From positions 1-9,085 of the forward strand of contig CACZSA010000377.1 in NCBI GenBank assembly GCA_902783705.1: a stretch of DNA of 9,085 bases, given 5' to 3'. A program made the position numbers and the translations under genes. A model generated the notes under the pieces. It saw only the letters and a list, made by a program, of their open reading frames with translations. It was not told where the DNA came from and made no database searches. Source of the stretch: an uncultured Ruminococcus sp. (lineage in GTDB: Bacteria > Bacillota > Clostridia > Oscillospirales > CAG-272). Positions 1-5,420 of this stretch are shown here, piece by piece (position 1 is the stretch's first letter; each line of letters begins with the position of its first letter).

Positions 1-1
1 C

Positions 2-1051
2 CGCGGCTGCGACAACTACATCAACTACCCCGACTGGAACCCCGACAAGGCCGAGGAGATGAACAAGGTCGCCATCCCCGAGCTCGAGCGCCTCGCCAAG
101 CAGGACAAGCCGTGGCTCCTCTTCATGCGCCACATGGATCCCCACTCCCCCTACTACACGAAGGAGCCCTTCACCCGCATGTTCTACGAGGGCAACGAGT
201 TCGACCCGAACAACAAGTCCTTAAAACCCGTGTATGAGTTCAAGCCCTTCCGCGATTACTTCCTCACCTGGTTCCCGGAGGGCTGCACCGACGCCGAATA
301 CATCATCGCGCAGTACGACGCCGCCGTCGCCTACATGGACCTCTGCATCTCCCACATCCTCACCCGTCTGAAGGAGCTGGGCCTGGAGGACGACACCATC
401 GTCGTCTTCACCTCCGACCACGGCGAGACCCTCTACGACCACGACTGCTATTTCGACCATCACTCCATCTACGACAACGTCCTCGTCGTTCCCTTCGCGT
501 TCAAGTACTCGAAGTTCGGCTATGAGGGCCACGTCGACACCATCACCCAGACGAAGGACATCCTCCCGACGATCCTCTCCCTCGCGGGCATCGACTGCGG
601 GATCAAGTTCGACGGGCGCGACATGACCAAGGCCGTCACCGGTGAAGGCGTGCGCGAGGAACCGGAGTTCTACATCACCGAGGCCACCTGGATGCGCAAG
701 CACGGCTGGAGAACCCCCGAATGGAAGCTCATGATCGCCCTCGAGCCGGACTTCCACTTCAAGCCCGAGATCGAGCTCTACAACCTCATCGAGGACCCGG
801 GCGAGCTGCACAACGTCGCCGAGGAGAACCCGGACGTCGTGGCGTTCCTCCGCGCCCGCATGGAAGCGCATATCGCGAAGCGCGAGGCCGAGGTGGGCCA
901 TCCCGACCCGATCTACACCAACCTCGACTGGTCCGGCTTCGGCAGGCCGTTCGTCAGCTCGCAGGAGGCGTATGACAACCTCCACATCGGCGATCCCGCC
1001 GCGGCCCAGAAGCTGCAGGACAAGCTGAAGGAAATGGGCGTGGAGGGGTGA
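2..1051 (+). CDS. Sulfatase (alkaline phosphatase superfamily), 3' part; N-terminus lies outside the window
   Basis: The reading frame is open from the first base of the window, so the gene starts upstream; about 349 C-terminal residues are visible and end at TGA 1049-1051. An ATG at 59 is internal: it lacks a ribosome binding site and coding sequence continues before it. Seen, counting from that Met: MDPHSPY (26-32), the His-containing strand of sulfatases; FTSDHGETLYDH (117-128), the Asp-His metal-ligand segment; and ELYNLIEDPGELHNVA near residues 240-255, the 'LYdL..DP.E..N' signature of the C-terminal subdomain. Family knowledge: these enzymes hydrolyse sulfate esters using a formylglycine made from Cys or Ser in a CxPSR-type motif, with a bound Ca2+. 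That motif and any signal peptide are outside the window, so activity, substrate and cellular location cannot be judged. A glycan sulfatase fits the GH18 and oxidoreductase neighbours. No convincing terminator follows. Confidence 0.93.
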   Translation, partial: RGCDNYINYPDWNPDKAEEMNKVAIPELERLAKQDKPWLLFMRHMDPHSPYYTKEPFTRMFYEGNEFDPNNKSLKPVYEFKPFRDYFLTWFPEGCTDAEYIIAQYDAAVAYMDLCISHILTRLKELGLEDDTIVVFTSDHGETLYDHDCYFDHHSIYDNVLVVPFAFKYSKFGYEGHVDTITQTKDILPTILSLAGIDCGIKFDGRDMTKAVTGEGVREEPEFYITEATWMRKHGWRTPEWKLMIALEPDFHFKPEIELYNLIEDPGELHNVAEENPDVVAFLRARMEAHIAKREAEVGHPDPIYTNLDWSGFGRPFVSSQEAYDNLHIGDPAAAQKLQDKLKEMGVEG

Positions 1052-1104
1052 AGGTGAAGCGCCTCTGCTTCGACCAATAATTAATTTGAAGGAGTAGTGT
1101 CAAT

Positions 1105-1527
1105 ATGTTATTCGGTTTGTTTAAAAGAAAAAAAGATGATTCTTCCGATGATAATTATGAAGACATCCTTGATACCGCAATGGACGACGATGAAGATGAA
1201 TCTGAATACGATTCTGAAGATGACTATATGGATTCTTTAAAACAGGATGATAGTTATCATTTCTCCTTTCCATTCGAATATATCAAATGCCACCTTAGTG
1301 ATGGTGATGTTGAAACTGAAACCGCATATATGGAAATAGACATGCAGTGGAGCGATTCAAATCATGGTTATATAGTTACTCATCATGTTCCTAATATGTA
1401 TGACATAGACTCCTCAGAAGGCAACTCTGACGAAGACGATATTTATGAATATGATATTCGACCTCAATTGGAAGACAAACTGGATAGACTGGGGATTCCT
1501 GCATCTGCAATTTACTTTGGCTATTAA
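1105..1527 (+). CDS. Small, highly acidic AT-rich protein of unknown function
   Basis: This gene encodes 140 residues. The ATG at 1105 is preceded by GAAGGAG (1088-1094) at good spacing, and the frame ends in TAA. The protein opens with a short hydrophobic and basic segment, MLFGLFKRKK (1-10), and then turns strongly acidic: by hand count about 28 Asp and 13 Glu (29%) against 9 Lys/Arg. Residues 11-50 are almost pure Asp/Glu/Ser. From about residue 52 (YHFSFPFEYIKCHL) it becomes more ordinary and looks foldable, ending in LDRLGIPASAIYFGY. No family was recognised. The hydrophobic/basic start followed by an acidic tail could hold the protein at the membrane; immunity-like or nucleic-acid-mimic roles are conceivable but unsupported. 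Base composition (about 40% GC in a hand-counted 60-base block) differs sharply from the flanking genes (about 68% in a similar block), which suggests separate origin. Confidence 0.72.
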   Translation: MLFGLFKRKKDDSSDDNYEDILDTAMDDDEDESEYDSEDDYMDSLKQDDSYHFSFPFEYIKCHLSDGDVETETAYMEIDMQWSDSNHGYIVTHHVPNMYDIDSSEGNSDEDDIYEYDIRPQLEDKLDRLGIPASAIYFGY

Positions 1528-1606
1528 TCATTGTTTTCCGCTATTAGTTCAAATATCTTGTGTTGACACTTGATTCTTGTCTTCAGTTTTGCAATTAATG
1601 TTGAAT

Positions 1607-1610
1607 GGAG
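1607..1610 (+). promoter_or_regulatory. Ribosome binding site fixing the GH18 start
   Basis: GGAG lies 8 bases before the ATG at 1619. The same frame is open further upstream to a TTG at 1577, but that codon has no purine-rich site before it and would add 14 residues unlike the start of a GH18 barrel. The ATG at 1619 is therefore preferred. Confidence 0.65.
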
Positions 1611-1618
1611 ATTGTATT

Positions 1619-2656
1619 ATGTTCCTCTGCGCCTACTGCACCGCGAATACGCTGGATCAGGTGACGGCGGACGACGCAGCCCGCCTCGACCTCATCAACA
1701 TCGCCTTCGGCACCATCCGGGACGGCCTGCTCTGGTACCCCCGGATCGACGAGACGAAAAAGGAGCTCGACCGCATCCGTGCCGCGCATCCCGGCATCAA
1801 GATCCTGCTCTCCATCGGCGGATGGGGCGCGGGCGGCTTCTCGACCATGGCGAAAACCCCCGAGGGCATCGCCGCGTTCACCGCGTCTTCGATGAAGGTC
1901 GCGGAGGAACTCGCGCTCGACGGGCTCGACATCGACTGGGAATACCCGACGATCGGGTCCGCCGGGATCGATCACGCGCCCGAGGACCGGGAGAACTTCA
2001 CCGCCCTCCTCGCCTCCCTCCGAGAGGCGCTGGGACCGGAGAAAATGCTCACCATCGCCGCGGGCGCGGGCAAGTACATGGTCGAGGCCATCGAGATCCC
2101 GAAAATCGTCCCGCTGCTCGACTATCTCTCCCTCATGACCTACGACATGGCGGGCGGCTGGACACCGGCATGCCACCACACCGCGCTCTACCCGACCGGG
2201 CATCCCGACGTGCACAACATGTGCGTCGATTCGACGGTCAGGGTGTTCGAGGAGGCGGGGGTCCCGCGGGAGAAGCTGGTCATCGGCGCGGCGTTTTATT
2301 CCCGCCGCTGGACGCACCTCCCGGCGGGCGACAACCTCGGCTTCGGCGAGCGCTGCTACGATCCGGAGGACAAGGAAAGCGGCCTCTGGGGTCCCGGCTA
2401 CACCGAGATCGCGGAAAAGCTGATCGACCGCGCGTCGCCCGAATCGAAGGACTGGCGGCTCGTGCGGGACGAGGTGGCCCACGCGCGCTGGCTGTACAAC
2501 CCGGAAAAGGAAGAATTCCTGAGCTTCGACGACGAAGAGAGCGTCGCGGAAAAGGTCCGGTACGCGAAGGCGCAGAACCTCGCCGGCGTGATGTACTGGG
2601 AGCACAGCTGCGACCCGTCGAGAAGACTGCTCCGCGCCATGAGCGAAGCGATGTGA
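1619..2656 (+). CDS. Glycoside hydrolase family 18 (chitinase-like), apparently cytoplasmic
   Basis: The 345-residue product matches a single GH18 TIM barrel from end to end. Seen: LCAYCTAN at 3-10 (first strand); LLSIGGW at 63-69, the SxGG motif; DGLDIDWEYP at 101-110, the DxxDxDxE catalytic motif with E108 as proton donor and D106 assisting; MTYDMAG at 173-179, whose Tyr-Asp line the active site; and GVMYWEHSCD at 323-332, carrying the conserved C-terminal Trp. All key residues are present, so the enzyme should be active. Family knowledge: GH18 enzymes cut beta-1,4 GlcNAc linkages by substrate-assisted catalysis, in chitin, chito-oligosaccharides or N-glycan cores. There is no signal peptide, membrane segment or carbohydrate-binding module, so it probably acts inside the cell on imported oligosaccharides. 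It sits between a sulfatase and oxidoreductases, consistent with glycan use. Its substrate cannot be read from sequence, and a non-chitin GlcNAc glycan is equally possible. Confidence 0.92.
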   Translation: MFLCAYCTANTLDQVTADDAARLDLINIAFGTIRDGLLWYPRIDETKKELDRIRAAHPGIKILLSIGGWGAGGFSTMAKTPEGIAAFTASSMKVAEELALDGLDIDWEYPTIGSAGIDHAPEDRENFTALLASLREALGPEKMLTIAAGAGKYMVEAIEIPKIVPLLDYLSLMTYDMAGGWTPACHHTALYPTGHPDVHNMCVDSTVRVFEEAGVPREKLVIGAAFYSRRWTHLPAGDNLGFGERCYDPEDKESGLWGPGYTEIAEKLIDRASPESKDWRLVRDEVAHARWLYNPEKEEFLSFDDEESVAEKVRYAKAQNLAGVMYWEHSCDPSRRLLRAMSEAM

Positions 2657-2736
2657 AGGCCGCCGCTGCACGAACGCCGTCAGAAAGCTTTCGCCCGCCT
2701 TTTCCAAAATGGCCGGGGATGCGCAGCTCCCCAGGT

Positions 2737-2832
2737 GTCGGGGCAAAGCCCTGACCCGCACTCCGCAGGGGGCGGAATCCCCACCCTGCCGAGAAGTTTC
2801 TCTTTTGGTTCTTGGGTTTCATCCATGAAACC
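2737..2832 (+). repeat. Hairpin cluster in the spacer after the GH18 gene
   Basis: Three inverted repeats follow one another. The first pairs GTCGGGGC (2737-2744) with GCCCTGAC (2748-2755) around an AAA loop, with one G-T pair. The second pairs GCAGGG (2765-2770) with CCCTGC (2784-2789). The third pairs GGTTTCAT (2815-2822) perfectly with ATGAAACC (2825-2832), leaving a 2-base loop. T-rich DNA lies between the second and third but no clean T-run directly follows a stem, so this is not a textbook terminator. It may weaken readthrough from the GH18 gene, or be a decayed dispersed palindromic repeat. Confidence 0.5.
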
Positions 2833-2834
2833 GG

Positions 2835-2884
2835 CTCCTCTGATAAAGGAGAAAAGAACATGATCGGACTGAACCGATCTCCTT
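2835..2884 (+). promoter_or_regulatory. Possible SD-pairing switch before the first oxidoreductase
   Basis: A strong SD (AAAGGAG, 2845-2851) can pair in two exclusive ways: with CTCCT just upstream (2835-2839), or, as AAGGAGA (2846-2852), with TCTCCTT (2878-2884) inside the short reading frame that the SD serves. A further hairpin, AACCGA (2872-2877) with TCGGTT (2884-2889), overlaps the second arm. This layout would suit attenuation or translational coupling, but stems of 5 to 7 pairs can arise by chance. Confidence 0.3.
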
Positions 2885-2907
2885 CGGTTGAACGCTTCAG
2901 GAAATGA
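2860..2907 (+). CDS. Candidate 15-residue leader peptide
   Basis: ATG 2860 lies 8 bases after GGAG (2848-2851), ideal spacing and a better site than that of the full-length gene downstream. The frame encodes MIGLNRSPSVERFRK and stops at TGA 2905-2907, 43 bases before the oxidoreductase ATG at 2951. The codons overlap the inverted repeat at 2872-2889. The peptide has no run of one amino acid of the kind seen in classical biosynthetic attenuators, although it is rich in Arg (3 of 15). It may be a genuine upstream reading frame coupled to the oxidoreductase, the remnant of a lost gene start, or chance. No similarity was recognised. Confidence 0.35.
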   Translation: MIGLNRSPSVERFRK

Positions 2908-2950
2908 GGCAGATCAACCGCAATCGATTTCACCAAAGAGGTACAACATC

Positions 2951-3961
2951 ATGCAAAGAACCGTCGTCGTGGGCATGGGGCCGATCGGTCACCGCCATGC
3001 CCGCGCTTATACCGAATCCGACCGGGCCGAGCTCGTGGCCGTCTGCGACCGCGTCCCGGAGCTGGCGAAGGCCGCCGGAGAGAAGTTCGGCGTCCCGTAT
3101 TTCACCAAGGCGACCGACATGTTCGCCGCGATGAAGCCCGACATCTGCTCGATCACCACGGGCGGCATCGAATATTCGTCCGACCACTACGAGCCCACGA
3201 TGGAGGCGTTTGAGGCGGGCTGCCACGTCCTCGGCGAGAAGCCCATCTCGAACGACCTGAAGAAGGCCGCCGAAATGGTCGCGAAGGCCGAAGAACGCGG
3301 CCTCTGCTACGGCATCGACATGAACCACCGCTTCACGCCCGCGGCGCGTCAGGCGAAGAAATGGCAGAACGACGGGCGGATCGGCTCGCTCCTGTTCTGC
3401 AACATGGCCCTCTGGATCGGCAAATTCATGCCGCTCGACTCGGTCTACTACCATTTCAAGGCGCTGAACCCGCACAGCGTGAACATCATGCAGCATTTCT
3501 GCGGCCCGATCAAGGAGGTCTCGACCTTCGCGATGAAGGCCCCCGGACGCGACATCTGGTCGACGCAGTCCACCGCGATGCGGTTCGAGTGCGGCGCGGT
3601 CGGGCATCTCACCTCGTCCTACGACATCAAGCGCGGCCATCCGATGGAGCGGTGCGAGGTCGCCGGGGTGAACGGCCGCTTCGTGTTCGAGGACATGTGG
3701 CGCGAGGCGACGCTCTATCCGGCGGAGACGTACCTGAAGGAGGTCTACACGAACCCGGTATTCGACGGATTCGAGGGCTTCTACGACACGTTCCGCGACC
3801 GGATCCACTATTTCGTGAAGCAGGTGGACGAGGGCGCGCGCCCGGACGAGATCGACGGCAGCGGACGCGAAGGGCTCGAGGCCTCCCGCGTGATCCACGC
3901 CATGATCAAGTCGAACGAAAACGGCGGCGCGGTCGTACAGGTCAGAGATATCACGGAATAA
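2951..3961 (+). CDS. Gfo/Idh/MocA-family NAD(P)-dependent oxidoreductase (first copy)
   Basis: The 336-residue product starts at ATG 2951 behind AGAGG (2937-2941); the frame is open a little further upstream, but that stretch overlaps the candidate leader and does not resemble the family. Seen: the dinucleotide-binding loop GMGPIG (8-13) after a hydrophobic strand; AELVAVCD (26-33) ending in the acidic residue typical of strand 2; EKPIS (96-100) with Lys97, the signature active-site lysine; and paired histidines H175 and H182 in HSVNIMQHF. Residues from about 125 onward form the alpha/beta substrate domain. Family knowledge: these enzymes oxidise or reduce hydroxyl groups on sugars, cyclitols, amino sugars and their derivatives, usually in the cytoplasm. 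The substrate cannot be deduced. The regulator gene follows after 54 bases, so the two are probably co-transcribed, and a paralogue lies 1.5 kb downstream. Confidence 0.93.
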   Translation: MQRTVVVGMGPIGHRHARAYTESDRAELVAVCDRVPELAKAAGEKFGVPYFTKATDMFAAMKPDICSITTGGIEYSSDHYEPTMEAFEAGCHVLGEKPISNDLKKAAEMVAKAEERGLCYGIDMNHRFTPAARQAKKWQNDGRIGSLLFCNMALWIGKFMPLDSVYYHFKALNPHSVNIMQHFCGPIKEVSTFAMKAPGRDIWSTQSTAMRFECGAVGHLTSSYDIKRGHPMERCEVAGVNGRFVFEDMWREATLYPAETYLKEVYTNPVFDGFEGFYDTFRDRIHYFVKQVDEGARPDEIDGSGREGLEASRVIHAMIKSNENGGAVVQVRDITE

Positions 3962-4001
3962 CGCGGGCGGACCTGCGTCAGCCGACTTCCCCAGCAGAAA
4001 C

Positions 4002-4008
4002 AAAGGAG
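4002..4008 (+). promoter_or_regulatory. Ribosome binding site supporting a TTG start for the AraC-type gene
   Basis: AAAGGAG ends 7 bases before TTG 4016. The next in-frame candidate, ATG 4046, has no comparable site, so translation most likely begins at the TTG. Confidence 0.7.
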
Positions 4009-4015
4009 CACTCCA

Positions 4016-4903
4016 TTGCCAGACGTATTTCATCACGAGAGTTTTATGAGCGACGGGCCGGTCGTCGCGATCGTCCCGGCGGAGCACAACGGTCGGATCC
4101 GCGCCCATTCGCACGTATTTTATGAGATCGTGTACGTGGTCGACGGCTTCACCCTGCATTCGGCGGGCGGGACCATCACCCTGCTTGTGGCGGGGGATCT
4201 GTTCTTCGTGAAGCCGGGGGAGGAGCACTCGTACATCAACGCGTACCAGACCAAGCTTTACAATCTGATCTACAACGCCTCCGAGCTCGGGAACCTGCGG
4301 CGCGAGCTGGCGGCCCTCCCCGGCCTCGACGAGATGTTCTCGGACGCGCCGGACGGGGCTCTGCCGGCGACCGACGAGGCGAAGAACACGCGCCTCATCC
4401 ACGTGCCGATGAATGAGCGGCGGTCGATCGAATCGGCGCTGCGGGAAATGGCGGAGGAGCGCGAGGCGCGCAAGACGGGCTGGGAGATCGCGCTCCGGGT
4501 CCGGCTGGCGTCGTTCCTTCTGAAATACTCGCGGATGTACGCGGAGCAGTGGGACAGCCGGGTGATCTCGGCGGACGACTACTACGGCTACGTGTACAAG
4601 ATCCTCTGCTTCGTGGACACGCACTACAGCGAGAACATCTCGATGAACGACCTCTCCGAGGTGACGGGGCTCTCCCCGGACTACATGGCGCGGAAGTTCA
4701 AGAGCGCCCTGCACATGACGCCGTCGGAGTACGTGCGGAAGTTCCGCATTGCCCGCGCGATGGAGCTGCTCTGCACGACGGATCTCTCCGTGGCGGAGGT
4801 GGCGCGCAGGACAGGGTTCTCCGATGTGTCCCTCTTCTCCCGGGTCTTCAAGCAGGCCGTCGGTCTGCCTCCGGCATCGTATCGGAAGAACGTGACGGAG
4901 TAA
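4016..4903 (+). CDS. AraC/XylS-family transcriptional regulator with N-terminal cupin domain
   Basis: The 295-residue product starts at TTG. Residues about 27-75 form a small cupin: HSHVFYEIVYVVDG (31-44), then GDLFFVKPGEEHSY (60-73), the His-bearing strands that hold sugar effectors in AraC-type sensors. Residues 193-292 are the DNA-binding region with two helix-turn-helix units: ISMNDLSEVTGLSPDYMARKF (208-228) and DLSVAEVARRTGFSDVSLFSRVFKQ (256-280), ending in the usual GLPPASYRK. The length is normal for the family and nothing is missing. It lies 54 bases behind the first oxidoreductase on the same strand, with no terminator between, so it probably shares that transcript and controls the surrounding sugar genes in response to a small carbohydrate. 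No operator was identified. Whether it activates or represses cannot be told; most single-cupin AraC proteins activate. Confidence 0.94.
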   Translation: MPDVFHHESFMSDGPVVAIVPAEHNGRIRAHSHVFYEIVYVVDGFTLHSAGGTITLLVAGDLFFVKPGEEHSYINAYQTKLYNLIYNASELGNLRRELAALPGLDEMFSDAPDGALPATDEAKNTRLIHVPMNERRSIESALREMAEEREARKTGWEIALRVRLASFLLKYSRMYAEQWDSRVISADDYYGYVYKILCFVDTHYSENISMNDLSEVTGLSPDYMARKFKSALHMTPSEYVRKFRIARAMELLCTTDLSVAEVARRTGFSDVSLFSRVFKQAVGLPPASYRKNVTE

Positions 4904-5097
4904 AAACTGCCGCAAAGCGCCGTTCACTCGTTTTCTCTCTCACAAGCGAAACAGGTGTGTGATCGCCCTGTCAGCTGCACAAAATGTGTCAGATGCGCCG
5001 GCAATCCGTTCCCCTTTCTGTGCGATTTATGACCGCGTTATTGGCTGAATCCTTCATGCATTCTGCGCGGCTTCGCTTGCAGGTGAAGAGAAGCTGT

Positions 5098-5149
5098 CTC
5101 TCTTATGCAAGAGAGGAAAATGTCAGAGAAAGCTCTGCGGAGCTTTCTC
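5098..5149 (+). repeat. Two tandem hairpins inside repeat copy 1
   Basis: CTCTCTT (5098-5104) pairs with AAGAGAG (5109-5115) around ATGC. Eleven bases later GAGAAAGCTC (5126-5135) pairs perfectly with GAGCTTTCTC (5140-5149) around TGCG, giving a 10-pair stem. CCC follows rather than a T-run, so neither is a standard terminator. Confidence 0.7.
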
Positions 5150-5179
5150 CCATTGATTTGCTCGCCTGCGCGGCGGGCG

Positions 5180-5211
5180 GACAAGAGGGCTCCAAAGCTC
5201 GCCCTCTTGTC
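5180..5211 (+). repeat. Perfect 11-bp inverted repeat closing repeat copy 1
   Basis: GACAAGAGGGC (5180-5190) pairs exactly with GCCCTCTTGTC (5201-5211) across a 10-base loop. The corresponding stem in copy 2 (9053-9085) keeps the nine outer pairs but has a different interior that still pairs. AATCACCCG follows, with no T-run, which argues against a simple terminator. Confidence 0.8.
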
Positions 5212-5250
5212 AATCACCCGCTTCGGGGACGCGCCTCGGGTTCAACCTCA

Positions 5251-5298
5251 TGTATGATTCGGAAGCTCCGTTCAATGGGGGCTAAACGGTGTCATACA
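5251..5298. other. Compact inverted-repeat element in the spacer before the second oxidoreductase
   Basis: TGTATGA (5251-5257) pairs perfectly with TCATACA (5292-5298). Inside are two overlapping alternatives: AGCTCC (5264-5269) with GGGGCT (5278-5283), including one G-T pair, or CCGTT (5268-5272) with AACGG (5285-5289). The element lies 120 to 170 bases before the oxidoreductase start. It could be a leader RNA fold or another decayed repeat; no known riboswitch class was recognised. Confidence 0.4.
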
Positions 5299-5370
5299 AG
5301 GATTACATGGCCTCACCAAGTTAGCGGCACGGATCATTTTGAGGCTCGCTCAACGCCGCTTCGTTCTCCT

Positions 5371-5405
5371 AATTCATAATTCGTAATTCATAATTCATCA
5401 TTCTC
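5371..5405. repeat. 7-bp tandem repeat (AATTCAT units)
   Basis: Units read AATTCAT, AATTCGT, AATTCAT, AATTCAT and a degenerate CATTCTC, ending just before the AAGGA ribosome binding site of the second oxidoreductase. The last twelve bases of the clean part, AATTCATCATTC (5392-5403), recur in inverted orientation at 6569-6580 after the same gene. The AT-rich block could also supply promoter function, but no clear -35/-10 pair was seen. Confidence 0.8.
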
Positions 5406-5420
5406 GAAAGGACAAGAACT

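Larger units (their letters stand above)
4984..5211. repeat. Modular palindromic repeat, copy 1
   Basis: This is the first of two related non-coding copies; the other begins at 8884. Shared blocks in the same order are ATGTGTC (4984-4990), GGCAATCCG (5000-5008), a diverged middle (GATTTATGACC..., TTGGCTGAATCCTTCAT), a 27-base block at 5162-5188 differing by one base, and the closing GCCCTCTTGTC (5201-5211). Copy 1 carries extra hairpins (5098-5149) that copy 2 lacks and is missing the short palindrome that copy 2 has at 8901-8916. The element fills most of the spacer between the regulator and the second oxidoreductase. No transposase or coding function was seen. It may be a REP/MITE-like sequence, a structured RNA, or both. 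Confidence 0.75.

Noticed and set aside
221..985. Minus-strand open frame opposite the sulfatase
   Set aside because: Its Val/Asp/Glu/Arg-rich translation is typical of antisense to GC-rich coding DNA, and the plus strand carries sulfatase motifs throughout.
1056..1071. GAAGC/GCTTC stem after the sulfatase as a terminator
   Set aside because: The stem has only five pairs and is not followed by a T-run.
1563..1601. TTGACA at 1563-1568 as the -35 box of a promoter for the GH18 gene
   Set aside because: No acceptable -10 box lies 16 to 18 bases downstream (GTTTTG is there); the nearest TAATGT is 27 bases away.
1570..2754. Open frames overlapping the GH18 gene in another plus frame and on the minus strand
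   Set aside because: They run opposite or out of frame to a protein with every GH18 motif intact; the translations are Arg/Pro/Gly-rich and low in information.
2930..4927. Long minus-strand open frame of 665 codons opposite the oxidoreductase and regulator
   Set aside because: It is a GC-rich shadow of two genes with clear domains and motifs on the plus strand; its translation is His/Arg/Val-rich with no recognisable fold.
5307..5324. Five-codon frame (MASPS) after the inverted-repeat element
   Set aside because: It is too short, and its SD-like AAGGA is too close to the ATG to support it as a gene.
4984..5379. 131-codon open frame in the spacer before the second oxidoreductase
   Set aside because: It consists of the repeat and its hairpins, has no ribosome binding site, and its frame is not kept in the second repeat copy.
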